Assembly: GCF_017349075.1 (NCBI RefSeq)
Contig: NZ_JAFMOF010000007.1
Span: 83,467 to 147,466, forward strand
Reading direction: 5' to 3'
DNA from: Streptomyces triculaminicus
GTDB taxonomy: Bacteria; Actinomycetota; Actinomycetes; Streptomycetales; Streptomycetaceae
Length of the DNA: 64,000 nt
Shown here: positions 54,285-63,748 of the stretch, piece by piece
Numbering within the stretch: the stretch's first letter is position 1
Layout: each line of letters starts with the position of its first letter
Translations under genes and position numbers: made by a program
The notes under the pieces: model-generated
Told to the model about the DNA's origin: nothing
Databases searched by the model: none
The model's input: the letters and a program-made list of their open reading frames with translations, nothing else

Positions 54285-54485
54285 TCACGTGCTCACCGCC
54301 GTGGCAGCCTGCTCGTCGTGTTCGCGGAGCATCCGCATGACGGTGGCGGGTGAGGGGTGCTGGCCCTTCTTCGTGCCAGTGGTGATGACGAGCCGCTTGG
54401 CGATGTCGCGCAGGCTCATTTCCTGGTCGCGTAGGTGAAGGGCCATGGACAGCATGGAGTCGCCGGTGACGCCCGCGTCGCCCAC
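54285..54485 (-). pseudogene. Serine recombinase C-terminal relic
   Basis: SLRDIAKRLVITTGTKKGQH and PSPATVMRMLREHDEQAATA form the C-terminal HTH of a resolvase. The catalytic Ser domain is not found upstream. The same C-terminus occurs at 46843. Confidence 0.6.
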
Positions 54486-54563
54486 TTGTGAAACACGGAC
54501 ACGTCAGCGGGCCAACAGCCGGGATCAGGTCTTGGACGATGTGGTCCGTATCCCAGAGGAGCA

Positions 54564-56650
54564 TCAACGTTGAGCGAGGTGGTGCTGGAGGTCTATATGA
54601 CGGAACTGATACACCGCCCCTGATTGTCGTAGAACACCGCGTTGATGGGCTTCGGCCAAGAAGGCCATGAGGTCCCGAGGAAGCCGACAGCGCAGCGTGA
54701 GGTAGCAGCGGGCGAGCGTGAAGTGGCCCCAGGCCGCGTAGGCGAAGGCCCCGCTGATGCTGAAGGCCGGGATGAGGACCGCGATCCCGACGGCGTCACT
54801 GGTGGCACCGTGGAGAAGGGCCGGGGTAGCGAGTGCCAGCACGAGCCCGTAGCCGAACCCGAACGTGAAGGTGAGCCGCCCGAAGACCCGGCGGTCGCAG
54901 CGGACAAGCATTGCCGGTCCGACAGCGGAGGCCAGATCGGGTGAGCGGGTTTCCTGGCCAGCCAGGGCTACTACACCGCGCCCAAGCCAGACACCGGTCA
55001 CCGGACCAAGAAGCAGACCTGCCAGCAAGCCGAGCTCAGGGGCGGTGCGAGCCGGCAGGGCGAGGATGAGGCCGAAGCCGGCCGCCCACAGTACCCCCAG
55101 GGCGAACCCCGTCCCCGACCACCGGAAGGCGACGGCCGGGAGCCGCCTGGGCCTCCCGCCGGTGCGCCAGCCCAGGAACCCGGCCGCAAGACCGATCGCC
55201 ACGGCTGGGCCCAGACCGGAGCCCAAGGCGCTGAGTCCCGCAGCGAAGGCGGTGACGGTCGCGAGCAAGCACTGGTAGACGCGTCGGCGTACGGCCTTGT
55301 GCAGCTGCCACCAGGCCAGATCAGGGGTCCCGTGAAGCGTGTGCTGCAGATGCCGGGCCAAGAAGACCAGCGCATGCTCGGCGACCTGCGGACTCCACCG
55401 GCAGGTGTCGCCCGGGCGGCGCCGGTAGGCCGCAGGAATGAACGCGTCGAGCAGGTGCCGCTCGACGGCCGCCTGGGTGGACAGCCGACCCTCATCACAC
55501 AGCTCGGCCGGGTTGGGCAGGCCGACCGCGGGCTCACCAGGACGCGGATTGTAGACGGTTCGGGCGAGGAACACCATCAGGCGGGGTACGCAGCGCCTGT
55601 CCGACAGGGGTGTTGGAGCCGAGCGAGGCGAGCACGTGCTCCCAGCGGGCAGCCGACACGGTGTGCTCCCCGCCGGCATCCCGGGACAGATAGGCGGCCG
55701 TTTCGACGGCCGCCAGGGGCTGCAGCTCGATGCCCGCAGCCCCGGCCAGCTTCACCGGAACCCCGGCCGCGGGGCACTGGGCCTGCCGGTACTCGTCGAC
55801 ACGGCTGGAGACCACCACGGCCTGACCAGGGGGCAGAGCACGGTTGATCTCATCGAGCGCCACGGCGCGGGCGGTCGGGGGAGTTCATCGAGCCCGTCCA
55901 GGATCGGCAGGATCAAACGGTGCTCCAGCAGGGCCCGGGCCCAGTTCATGCTGCCCACGCACGCCGGGGCGGGGCCTCGCAGGCCGACGTAGTCCTGGGT
56001 CAGCTTTGCGGCCAGCCACGTGTACAGGTCCTCTGCGGCTGGATTCCATGAGGCCAGCGGAAGAAGTACCGGGACCGCGCCGTCCGGGGCCCGCTGCTCG
56101 GCCACTGCCAGTAGGAGACGCACCAGCAGCATGCTCTTCCCTGAGCCCGGGACACCCCCAGGACGACCAGACGACGCGTGGGAATCCTGCGCAGGAGGAC
56201 GTCGGCGACCTCCAGGCCGGACCCCGCGAGGTTGCCAGGGACCGTCGCCCATCCCTGCGGACCATCCGACGCTCCCCCCGGCCAGCCAGCCGCCATCGCC
56301 CGCAGCCGCGGCCAGTCCTCGGTCAGATCCGGATCCGCCGGTGCCCAGCGCACGGACAGAGGATACGGATCGTTGAGGCGCCGGACCCGTGCCTCCTCCT
56401 CCCACTGGCTGCGTACTGTCACCGCCAGCTGGTCGGCCATTTTCGCCAGTCCCTGGTCCTGCGGTGCCTCCGCACGGTCCGCGCGAAAGCCCTCCCAGGC
56501 CAGGTACAGCCCCGCCAGCGCGGGCAGCAGGGTGCCCGCTGATTCCGCCACTCCCGACCGGCGCATGTAGGCGACCCACAGTGCGCCGCCCATCCCGGCC
56601 AGCGCCAGGGCAAGGTAGATCAGCCCGGTGCGCCGCGTGTGCCCGGCCAC
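54564..56650 (-). pseudogene. NACHT-type NTPase with C-terminal membrane segments, three frameshifts
   Basis: Joining frames gives one long protein. N-terminal membrane helices (GLIYLALALAGMGGALWVAY), then DPYPLSVRWAPADPDLTEDW and RRLVVLGV; after a 2-base insertion the Walker A PGSGKSMLLVRLLLAV; then Walker B HRLILPILDGLDELP. After a frameshift at about 55870 comes ALPPGQAVVVSSRVDEYRQA (sensor). After a 1-base insertion at about 55580 comes LMVFLARTVYNPRPGEPAVG, followed by about eight hydrophobic segments. This is the common streptomycete NACHT-TM protein, some relatives of which act in anti-phage defence. With three shifts it is not expected to be functional. Confidence 0.75.
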
Positions 56651-56689
56651 GGGACGGGGCCCCTACGGCAAGCCGCACCAGCGGGCTCG

Positions 56690-56826
56690 GTGGCCCTCAG
56701 CCCGGGTCTCAGCTCGAAGAACTTCAGCAACAGACTGAAGCCGAGCCCGGTCGCCCCGCTCTTGTCCGCCAGCAGCTCCTCTGGCGACCACTCCTGCCGC
56801 ACGCCCGCCCCCTTAGCCTCAATCAC
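56690..56826 (-). pseudogene. Tn3-family transposase N-terminal relic (DUF4158)
   Basis: VRQEWSPEELLADKSGATGL followed by GFSLLLKFFELRPGL matches the start of Tn3-family transposases (SPEEL...KSGATRLGFALLLKFFELEGRFP). A short deletion follows SPEEL. The remainder is replaced by the NACHT gene. Confidence 0.7.
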
Positions 56827-56893
56827 TCGATCAGGCCCAACGACGGCGCCCAGGGCCGGGAAACGGGGCCTGTCTGGCTACCCGCGACCTACT

Positions 56894-56921
56894 TTGCGGC
56901 TGGTGTCTGAGCTAGGACACC
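56894..56921 (+). repeat. 28-bp inverted copy, right
   Basis: Identical to 54244-54271 in opposite orientation. The epimerase gene fragment is cut off exactly here, so the copy marks a recombination boundary. Confidence 0.7.
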
Positions 56922-56929
56922 AGGGCCGG

Positions 56930-57273
56930 GTTCCGGTGACGTTGTCGCGCAGGGCGGCCGTCGGGTTGCGCGTGCATCCGGCGACGTCGGCGAGCGCGGC
57001 GGCGTGGATGACGTAGTCGCTGCGCGAGATCACGTGGTCGATCAGGGCCGCGTCGGTGATGTCCCCGGCGATCACGTCGGCGTCGGTGGGGCTGATGCCG
57101 AAGAGGTTGGAGGACACCGATGGCTCGTAGGCGTCGAGCTTGCCCACGGCCACGGGTTCGGCCCCCAGGGCCCGAAGCTTGTGCACGATGCGACTCCCGA
57201 CGAGACCGAAGCCGCCCGTCACGGCGACGGTGGCACCGGCCAGGCGGGACGCGAGGCGGGTTTCGACATTCAC
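56930..57273 (-). pseudogene. NAD-dependent epimerase/dehydratase, 3'-truncated
   Basis: The GTG start at 57273 has AAGGGAT upstream. The Rossmann motif is GATVAVTGGFGLVGSRIVHK, followed by GDITDAALIDHVISRSDYVI and HAAALADVAGCTRNPTAALR. These are the first ~110 residues of an extended SDR epimerase. The gene stops matching at about 56930, where the 28-bp copy begins; the catalytic YxxxK region is missing. Confidence 0.75.
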
Positions 57274-57526
57274 AACCGATCCCTTCTGTTCGATCTGGTT
57301 CGGCAGCATCGTCACTGTCCGCCGGGGCCACCAGCAGCCGGGGTTTGACGATTCAGCGAGAAAACCCCACAGGCCCCATGCTGCTGCGGAGCACCCGACA
57401 TGGGTGTCACGCTGCGTCGCGACCGAGTGCAGCGTCAACTCGACTTTCTCGTACAGGTGTTGGGGCTAGCCCTGGTGTAGCCCCGACCCCTTCAGCGGTA
57501 GGCTTCGAAGTCCTGCCGGTGATGGG

Positions 57527-58855
57527 ATGGGACGCGTGGACACACCAATCCGCCACCCACTCGCATACGCCCGGATCACGCGCGGCTGGTCACAGGCTGA
57601 CCTCGCCCGCCTGATCCGGAAGGCAGCCGAGCGCCGGGGGCTGCGGTCGGGAGCCATCCCCCAGCGGGTATCGAAATGGGAGTCCGGACGTGTCATCCCC
57701 GACGACGAATCCCAGGACCTCCTCGCCGACGTCTTCGGCATCGACCCCAACACCGTACGTGCCCTCGGCTGGCCGAACTGGCTCCCCGGCATGGACGGAC
57801 CGCTGCCTCTCGGCCCTTACAGCAACGTGACCGCTCTTCGAGAGGCCCTGCGAACCACCATGGATCTCTACCGCCGCACCTTCACCGCCTACAGCGGCGC
57901 AGCCCTCGCCGGACTCGCCCTGCAATGGGCCACCGACGAACCGCACGCCGTCGCAACCGCCCTGCGCGGCCGCCGCGTGGACAGCGACTTCGTGACCATG
58001 CTGGAGGACACCAGCAAGCGCCTGGTGACCCTGGCCACGGAGCAGCGCCAGCACGCCCACCGCCTCCTCGACGCTCACCTGCACACCGTCACGGACCTGA
58101 TCGCCGACGGCCGCCACACCACCGGCATCGGCGTCCGGCTCAACACCCTCGCCACGAACCTGTCCCAGACCCTCGGCTGGTACCGCTTCGACCAGGGCGA
58201 CCACGCTGGGGCCGGGAAGCTGTGGCACGGCGCGCTGCACAGCGCTCACGCCACCGGCGACCGCGACCTGGGCGCCGGAGTCCTCGCCGACTTCGCCTAC
58301 CAGTCGCTCTGGCTGAACAAGCCCCGGGCCGCCGTCGAAGTCCTCGAGTACGCCATCCGGCGCGCCGACCACCCCATGGCCCGCTCAGTGCTCTACCTCC
58401 GGCTCGGCCGCGCCTACGCTGCCCTCGGCGAAGAGCTCTCCTGCAGCCGGGCCCTGGCCGCCGCCGAGCACCAGCTCGGCGCCCGGTCCGCCGACCCAGC
58501 CCCCACCTGGTGCGTGTGGATGTCCGCCTCGGACCTCGCCGTCGATTCCGGCCGGTGCCTCCTCGACCTCGGCCACCGCCGCCGCGCCCACCAGCTCATC
58601 CAGTACGGCACCGAGGTCCTGCCGGTCGCCCGGACAAAGACGAAGGCGGTGTTCCTCGCGTACGAGGCCGACGCGTACCTCCGCGACGGCGAGTACGACC
58701 ACGCGGCGGCCACCGCCACGCAGGCGCTTGCGATGGCGAACCGCATCGGCGCCCCGCGCTGCGTCGAGCTGGTCCACGGCCTTCTCCCGGCGTTCGCCGG
58801 GCACGACTCGGCCGAAGGAGTCGGCGAACTCCTGCAGCTGGCCCGCGCCAGCTGA
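57527..58855 (+). CDS. HTH regulator with TPR-like C-terminal region
   Basis: 442 residues (or from GTG 57536). The XRE-type HTH at residues ~10-75 (PLAYARITRGWSQADLARLI, IPQRVSKWESGRVIPDDESQ, LLADVFGIDPNTVRALGWPN) is followed by helical repeats (LGWYRFDQGDHAGAGKLWHG, LLDLGHRRRAHQLIQYGTEV, DAYLRDGEYDHAAATATQAL). This is the Streptomyces layout of XRE plus tetratricopeptide-like regulators, often linked to development or secondary metabolism. An intact IS lies 54 bp downstream. Confidence 0.88.
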   Translation: MGRVDTPIRHPLAYARITRGWSQADLARLIRKAAERRGLRSGAIPQRVSKWESGRVIPDDESQDLLADVFGIDPNTVRALGWPNWLPGMDGPLPLGPYSNVTALREALRTTMDLYRRTFTAYSGAALAGLALQWATDEPHAVATALRGRRVDSDFVTMLEDTSKRLVTLATEQRQHAHRLLDAHLHTVTDLIADGRHTTGIGVRLNTLATNLSQTLGWYRFDQGDHAGAGKLWHGALHSAHATGDRDLGAGVLADFAYQSLWLNKPRAAVEVLEYAIRRADHPMARSVLYLRLGRAYAALGEELSCSRALAAAEHQLGARSADPAPTWCVWMSASDLAVDSGRCLLDLGHRRRAHQLIQYGTEVLPVARTKTKAVFLAYEADAYLRDGEYDHAAATATQALAMANRIGAPRCVELVHGLLPAFAGHDSAEGVGELLQLARAS

Positions 58856-58952
58856 CCGCGGAAGAACCCGCATCACGGCGCCGGCGGAGGGGACGGACGC
58901 AGACTCCTAGGGTCCGTCTTCAAATGGTCGTTCGATGGTGGATCATGGTGTC

Positions 58953-59357
58953 GTGATTCGACGTCATGAACTGACCGACTCCGAGTGGGAGTTACTGGCT
59001 CCGCTGATACCGAGTGCCAGCAGAGGCCGGCCTCGGACCGAGGACCGCAGGGTCATCAACGGGATGGTCTACAAGATCCGGACCGGGGTCTCCTGGCGTG
59101 ACCTGCCAGAACGCTACGGCCCGTGGAAGACGGTCTACACTCGCTTCCGCCGCTATGCCATCGACGGCGTGTTCACCCGGGCCCTGCAACGGATCCAGGC
59201 CCGTGCCGACGCCGCTGGTGACATCGACTGGCTGGTCCAGATCGACTCCACCATCGTCCGCGCCCACCAGCACGCCGCCGCCACCGGCCGAAAAGGGGGA
59301 GGCACCGGACGGACGAACCGGACGATCACGCCCTCGGCCGATCCCGGGGAGGCCTGA
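58953..59357 (+). CDS. IS5-family transposase ORF A
   Basis: RRHELTDSEWELLAPLIPSA, GVSWRDLPERYGPWKTVYTR and IDWLVQIDSTIVRAHQHAAA (first catalytic Asp). The start is a GTG at 58953; ATG-like upstream codons exist at 58935-58944. It reads into a -1 frame ORF B; the slippery AAAAGGGGG at about 59293 is a candidate frameshift site. Confidence 0.85.
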   Translation: MIRRHELTDSEWELLAPLIPSASRGRPRTEDRRVINGMVYKIRTGVSWRDLPERYGPWKTVYTRFRRYAIDGVFTRALQRIQARADAAGDIDWLVQIDSTIVRAHQHAAATGRKGGGTGRTNRTITPSADPGEA

Positions 59358-59815
59358 CCAGCAAAATCCACCTCGCCTGCGACGGCCGCGGCCGCCCCCT
59401 GGCCATCCTGCTCACTCCGGGCCAACGACACGACGGCATCTGCGCACGCCCCCTGCTCGAACGCATCCGAGTGCCCCGTACCGGACCAGGCCGGCCCCGC
59501 TGCCGCCCAGATCACGTGATCGCAGACAAGGCCTACAGTTCACGCGGCTTCCGCGCCTACCTGCGTAAACGCGGCATCGGACACACGATCCCGGAGAAGA
59601 ACGACCAGAAGCGGCACCGCCGAAACCGAGGCCGACGAGGCGGCCGGCCGACAAGCTTCAACAGCGAGATCTACCGCCGCCGCAACACCGTCGAACGCTG
59701 CTTCAACCAACTCAAAGGCTTCCGCGGCATCGCCACCCGCTACGAGAAGACCGCCACCTCCTACGAAGCAGCAGTCACACTCGCATCACTCCTGCTCTGG
59801 GCAAGATCAATTTGA
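59290..59815 (+). CDS. IS5-family transposase ORF B (frameshift product)
   Basis: In the -1 frame: GLTSKIHLACDGRGRPLAIL, DHVIADKAYSSRGFRAYLRK (second Asp) and NTVERCFNQLKGFRGIATRY (catalytic Glu). No separate good start; expected to be made as a fusion with ORF A. An internal ATG-less frame opens from about 59290. Confidence 0.78.
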
Positions 59816-59859
59816 AGACGGACCCTAGTTCCTTGTGAACGATCCCAGTGAGGCGCACG

Positions 59860-60090
59860 TGCCCCGTGGGGGTTGCTCGAGTGCTGAGGACCGTGATGCA
59901 AGTTGGCGGTGGCCAGCGAGGCCCCAAGGCTCTCCGGCATCCCGGCCTGGGCATGCATGAGCGGCATGATCGGCGTGTACGCGAACCGGCCCACCCCCAT
60001 CGCGACAGCCAGGGCCGCAGCACGGTCGGCCACGGGGGCGGCCCGGGCCGCGGTGCGGGTGTGGGCGGACTTCACAAGCACCTGTTTCAT
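59860..60090 (-). pseudogene. MFS transporter (YbfB/YjiJ type), N-terminal fragment
   Basis: ATG 60090 opens MKQVLVKSAHTRTAARAAPV, then LAVAMGVGRFAYTPIMPLMH and AQAGMPESLGASLATAN, the first two membrane segments of YbfB/YjiJ-type MFS proteins. After ATAN the match ends, and unrelated sequence leads to the IS at 59825. It is divergent from the LysR gene, which probably regulated it when intact. Confidence 0.72.
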
Positions 60091-60217
60091 GATCACGAAC
60101 TTTCGTGGATCTTCTCCGGGAAAAGGGGCTTCCGCAGCGACGCCAGGCCGCTGGCGCGGAGGGCGGGAATGCCGGTTACGCTGCATCCATGTCCACCAGG
60201 CATAGTGCGAGGCGACG

Positions 60218-61162
60218 GTGACCGCGCCCGGCGCCGTGAGCGCGTCCGGTATCGAGTTGAGGCACCTGCGGGCGTTCGCTGCGGTGGCCCGGTGCCGCTC
60301 GTTCACCCGGGCCGCCGAGGAATTGCTGATCACGCAGCCGGCCCTGAGCCGCACCGTCGCCCAGCTGGAGGCGGGGCTCGGGGTACGGCTGCTGGAACGC
60401 TCGTCGCGCGGCGTCGCCCTTACCGATACCGGCGCCGGGTTCCTCGTCCACGCGGAGCGGACCCTGTCCGCCTTTGAGTCGGCTTTGGCCGCCGCCCGTC
60501 ACGAGTCGACGCTGAGGCTCGGTTTCAGCTGGCTGCTGCCCGACCCCTGGGCCCAGCGTGCCATCGCCCGCTTCGAGCGCGAGACCGGTGCGCAGGTCGA
60601 GTTGGTGCGCTGTGACGATCCGCTCGACGACCTCGACCGTCAGGGGGTAGACGTGGCACTGGTGCGCGGCGACAGGCTGGTCGGGGGCGCCGTGCGCACG
60701 GTGCACCTGTACGACGAGCGCCGCGTCGCCGTCCGCGCCCGGGAGGAAGCCGAGGGTGGCGGGCGGGCCGCCTCACGCGGCCTTCCCCCTGAGGCCGTCG
60801 GCGGCGCTGTGCGCTGGCAGGACGCCCGTGAGTGGACCCTGGTCGTCAACACCGCCAGCGGCACCACCGGCTCCTGGTGCTGGCCGCACGGGGACGGCCC
60901 CCGCCGGTACGTTCAGACCGCGAACTTCGACGAGTGGCTTGAATCAGTGGCCGCGGGACGCGGCCTCGGCATCGTCCCCGACGTCGCCGAACGCCGCATC
61001 CACCACCCCGCGCTGCGCTTCCTGCCGCTGACCGGCGCACCACCCAGCCCGGTCCGCCTCGCCTACCGCCCGGAGGCCAAAACCGGCTCCGCGCTGCTGC
61101 GCCGCTTCCTCGACGCGGCCCTCGAAGCGGCCGCGACCTGCACTTATGCAGGTGAGGCATAG
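60218..61162 (+). CDS. LysR-family transcriptional regulator
   Basis: 314 residues. The N-terminal winged HTH ELRHLRAFAAVARCRSFTRA, AEELLITQPALSRTVAQLEA, GLGVRLLERSSRGVALTDTG is canonical. The periplasmic-binding-like effector domain follows (TLRLGFSWLLPDPWAQRAIA to residue ~300). Divergent from the MFS fragment, codirectional with the MBL-fold gene 130 bp downstream. Effector unknown. Confidence 0.93.
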   Translation: MTAPGAVSASGIELRHLRAFAAVARCRSFTRAAEELLITQPALSRTVAQLEAGLGVRLLERSSRGVALTDTGAGFLVHAERTLSAFESALAAARHESTLRLGFSWLLPDPWAQRAIARFERETGAQVELVRCDDPLDDLDRQGVDVALVRGDRLVGGAVRTVHLYDERRVAVRAREEAEGGGRAASRGLPPEAVGGAVRWQDAREWTLVVNTASGTTGSWCWPHGDGPRRYVQTANFDEWLESVAAGRGLGIVPDVAERRIHHPALRFLPLTGAPPSPVRLAYRPEAKTGSALLRRFLDAALEAAATCTYAGEA

Positions 61163-61292
61163 CTGCAACCGGAGCGGCATTTCCGCATGCTCCCGCCATC
61201 TCCCTACGGTCGGCTGTAGCGGACGGGCCTGCCGGGACCACCCGGGCACCCACCGTCCTCCCTCCCTCACCTGCCCAAGGAGCTGCAGCAGC

Positions 61293-62099
61293 ATGGCCTC
61301 GTCCTCCCCTCTTCCCCGCCACGATGGCCAGGCCTTGGTCGTCGGCGGCCCCACCACCGTCCTCGACCTTGGCGGGCTCCGCATCGTCTCGGACCCGACC
61401 TTCGACGCCCCGGGCCCGCACGGCTACCTGACCAAGATCGATGGCCCGGCCGTCGCCGAGGACCGGCTCGCCGACGTCGACCTGGTCCTGGTCAGCCACG
61501 ACAATCACGCCGACAACTTCGACGACCGCGGCCGGGCCTTCGCGCTGGCCGCCCCGCTGCTGCTCACCACCACCGGGGCCGCCGGCCGGCTCGGCGGCCC
61601 CGCGAAGGGTCTGGGCGCCTGGGACGCCCACACGCTCACCCGCCCGGACGGCGGCGAACTGACCATCACCGCCGTGCCGGCCGTCCACGGCCCCGAGGAC
61701 GGTGAGCGCGGAGCGGACGGCGAGGTCAACTGCCAGGTCGTCGGCTTCGTCCTCGCCGGAGACGGACTGCCCACCGTCTACGTCAGCGGCGACAACGCCT
61801 CCCTGCGCACCGTCACCGAGATCGCCCGCCGCACCGGCCCCATCGACGCGACCGTCCTGCACGCCGGCGCCGCCCGCGTCCCCGGCAAGTTCCGTCAGCG
61901 CCCGGTCAGCCTCGACAGCGCCCGCGCCGCCGCGGCCGCCGCCATCCTTGGAGCCCCCGTCAACATCCCCGCGCACTACACCGGCTGGGCCCACTTCACC
62001 GAAGGCCGCGATGCCCTCGAGCACGCCTTCGACGACGCCGGCCTCACCACCATCCTGTACATCGCCGACCACGGCACCTGGCTCCCTCTGAAGCCCTGA
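61293..62099 (+). CDS. MBL-fold metal-dependent hydrolase
   Basis: 268 residues from ATG 61293 (AGGAG 9 bases upstream); the longer frame to 61146 overlaps the LysR end. The metal motif is LVLVSHDNHADNFDDRG (H-x2-H-x-D form), followed by AVPAVHGPED and VNIPAHYTGWAHFTEG with late His ligands. It resembles the UlaG/YcbL-like L-ascorbate-lactonase-type MBL proteins; the substrate is unknown. Confidence 0.9.
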   Translation: MASSSPLPRHDGQALVVGGPTTVLDLGGLRIVSDPTFDAPGPHGYLTKIDGPAVAEDRLADVDLVLVSHDNHADNFDDRGRAFALAAPLLLTTTGAAGRLGGPAKGLGAWDAHTLTRPDGGELTITAVPAVHGPEDGERGADGEVNCQVVGFVLAGDGLPTVYVSGDNASLRTVTEIARRTGPIDATVLHAGAARVPGKFRQRPVSLDSARAAAAAAILGAPVNIPAHYTGWAHFTEGRDALEHAFDDAGLTTILYIADHGTWLPLKP

Positions 62100-62139
62100 C
62101 CACCGCTGATCCGAAGGAGCCCAGAACGGCTCGGCGTCC

Positions 62140-62345
62140 TCCGCAATGCTCGCCGGGCTCGAAGGCGGACCACGACGCCTCCGCCCACACCTTCACCGAC
62201 CGGACCTCGCCGCCTTCTACACCCGCTGCGGCTACACCGCCCACGCCCCCGGCGAAACCTTTCCCCTGGACCGCATCGCCCTCCCGTTCCGGCTCGGCGC
62301 AGGCGATGACCGGTGCGTCTTCACCCGCTGGCGCCCCGCCGCTGA
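62140..62345 (+). pseudogene. GNAT acetyltransferase C-terminal relic
   Basis: HRPDLAAFYTRCGYTAHAPG and FRLGAGDDRCVFTRW match the final strand and helix of a GNAT enzyme (xxFYxRxGF). The acetyl-CoA-binding part is not present. Confidence 0.5.
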
Positions 62346-62357
62346 CCGACCACCAGA

Positions 62358-62404
62358 AGGTGGAGGATCCCGGCGAACACTTCGCGCCGGGATCCTCCAC
62401 TTTC
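62358..62404 (+). terminator. Strong hairpin terminator
   Basis: GTGGAGGATCCCGGCG (62360-62375) pairs perfectly with CGCCGGGATCCTCCAC (62385-62400) around a 9-base loop and is followed by TTT. It ends transcription from the LysR/MBL side. Confidence 0.85.
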
Positions 62405-62608
62405 AAGATCAATCTCACAACGACCTCTCAACAAGGGCAGGCCCACCTCGAGCGCCGGCCCCCGAGGTCGAGTGGCCCTGCCGCGTCGGCAGCGGCGCAG
62501 CCTCGGGCACGGCGCACAGCCCACGTAGAACCGTCTGAGTACCTCCGCCTGTCCACCGTGAGCACCGGCACGGATCTACCGGCTCCCACAGGGTGGTGGA
62601 GTGGCGGC

Positions 62609-63010
62609 ATGACTCATCACCAGCCTTCCTCTCCGGCTCGGCCGGGAGGCGCGATCAACGGCGTCCGTTCTGGGCCGGAGGCCGGGCAAGCGCCGGCGTA
62701 CATGTTGACCAGCCGGCGCCTGGCCATCATCGGCCTCATCCTCTTCATGCCCGTCTTCCTGCTCCAGAGCGTGGTGATGGCGGGCATGCAGATGGCAACG
62801 GGCTCTTGCTATTACGACCGGTGCTCCGGGCCTCTGATGGAAGCGATTGGCTGGTGTTGGCCGGTGATGTGGGCCGCAGGTGGAACGGGCCTCGTGGCCG
62901 CGCTGGCGCCCAACCGCTTCGCCACAGCGCGCTGCGCAATGACTTGTTTCCAGTACGCGCTGATGGTCGCCCCTTTCATCCTCCTGGCCAACGCACGCCC
63001 CGGACCCTGA
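62609..63010 (+). CDS. Small membrane protein, hypothetical
   Basis: 133 residues from ATG 62609 with GGTGGAG upstream. Three hydrophobic segments: RLAIIGLILFMPVFLLQSVV, IGWCWPVMWAAGGTGLVAAL and YALMVAPFILLANARPG. A Cys-containing loop (GSCYYDRCSG) lies between the first two. No family recognised. Confidence 0.78.
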   Translation: MTHHQPSSPARPGGAINGVRSGPEAGQAPAYMLTSRRLAIIGLILFMPVFLLQSVVMAGMQMATGSCYYDRCSGPLMEAIGWCWPVMWAAGGTGLVAALAPNRFATARCAMTCFQYALMVAPFILLANARPGP

Positions 63011-63680
63011 CCCGGCCCATCCAGGGCATCAGCCGTGCGGTGTCTCGTGGAAGGTGTGGCTTCGTTCACTTCGAGTAGCAGCGTTTGTCCACCGGTTTGG
63101 GAGGCGGTCAGGAGACCGCGTGGCGCGAACATCGACGGAGCTGCCAACTACACGCAGCCGACGCACCGAAGCAACACGCGCGTCCGTTTCAACATCACGA
63201 CCGTAGAGTGGGAAATCAGGTGAACCTTGCCTATTTTGGTTTGTCCAGTGGCTATGTCGGTGACGATCCGGTGACGGCGCTTGCTGGCCCTCAAGGACAC
63301 TCCCTGGTGCGATTTCCTGTACACGCCCTAGGCTCTGGTACGAGTGGCGGCTGCACTCATGCTGGCCGGCGGCCTGATCGCACTGAGTGATCGTTTGCCA
63401 CAGGGCCACCTCGGTGCTCGTCAGCACCAGTACTGCTCAAAGCAGCAGACCCGGCCCGGTCCCGCTCCCCGGGCAGATGAATACGGGCACGTCAACCCGT
63501 CTCACCAGCTATCGCGGCCCGCCTGTAGCGCTCAGTCCATCTGGTCGGTCTCTCCAAAATGACCATTTATGAGAACTGCTGTCCCACTGGTAGCGGAGCT
63601 TGCGGCCGGTTTCGGCGACAACTTCCGCCTGCTGGGGGTCGTAGCGCCAGGCTGATGGCGATCTGCTGCGGACGATGTCC
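63011..63680. other. 0.67 kb without a supported gene
   Basis: Frames on both strands are short. A minus-strand piece near 63200-63340 (EIAPGSVLEGQQAPSPDRHR and alternatives with GVSLRASKRRHRIVTDIAT) may be a remnant of a transposase or small gene. Nothing firm. Confidence 0.4.
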
Positions 63681-63736
63681 GCCCCTCACCCTTCTCCGGG
63701 ATACCGGGACCGGTATCCCGGAGAAGGGTGAGGGGC
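63681..63736 (-). terminator. 56-bp near-perfect palindrome
   Basis: GCCCCTCACCCTTCTCCGGG at 63681-63700 is followed by ATACCGG, GA, CCGGTAT and the exact complement to 63736, giving a 27-bp stem with a 2-base loop. It lies just 3' of the minus-strand NmrA-like gene and is probably its terminator; its length is exceptional. Confidence 0.75.
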
Positions 63737-63748
63737 GGGGGCAGACGG

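Larger units (their letters stand above)
58910..59825 (+). mobile_element. Intact IS5-family insertion sequence
   Basis: 916 bp. Left end GGGTCCGTCTTCAAAT at 58910 is repeated in exact inverse at the right end (ATTTGAAGACGGACCC, ending 59825). TA flanks both ends (58908-58909, 59826-59827) within CTAG. Two transposase frames in -1 relation are included. Confidence 0.9.

Noticed and set aside
33500..56200. Frameshifts in toxin, integrase and NACHT genes as pure sequencing errors
   Set aside because: Not fully excluded, but several are non-homopolymer changes (for example a 2-base GT insertion) or combined with truncation, so true decay is more likely for most; the C-run shift in the integrase (about 51115) could still be an error.
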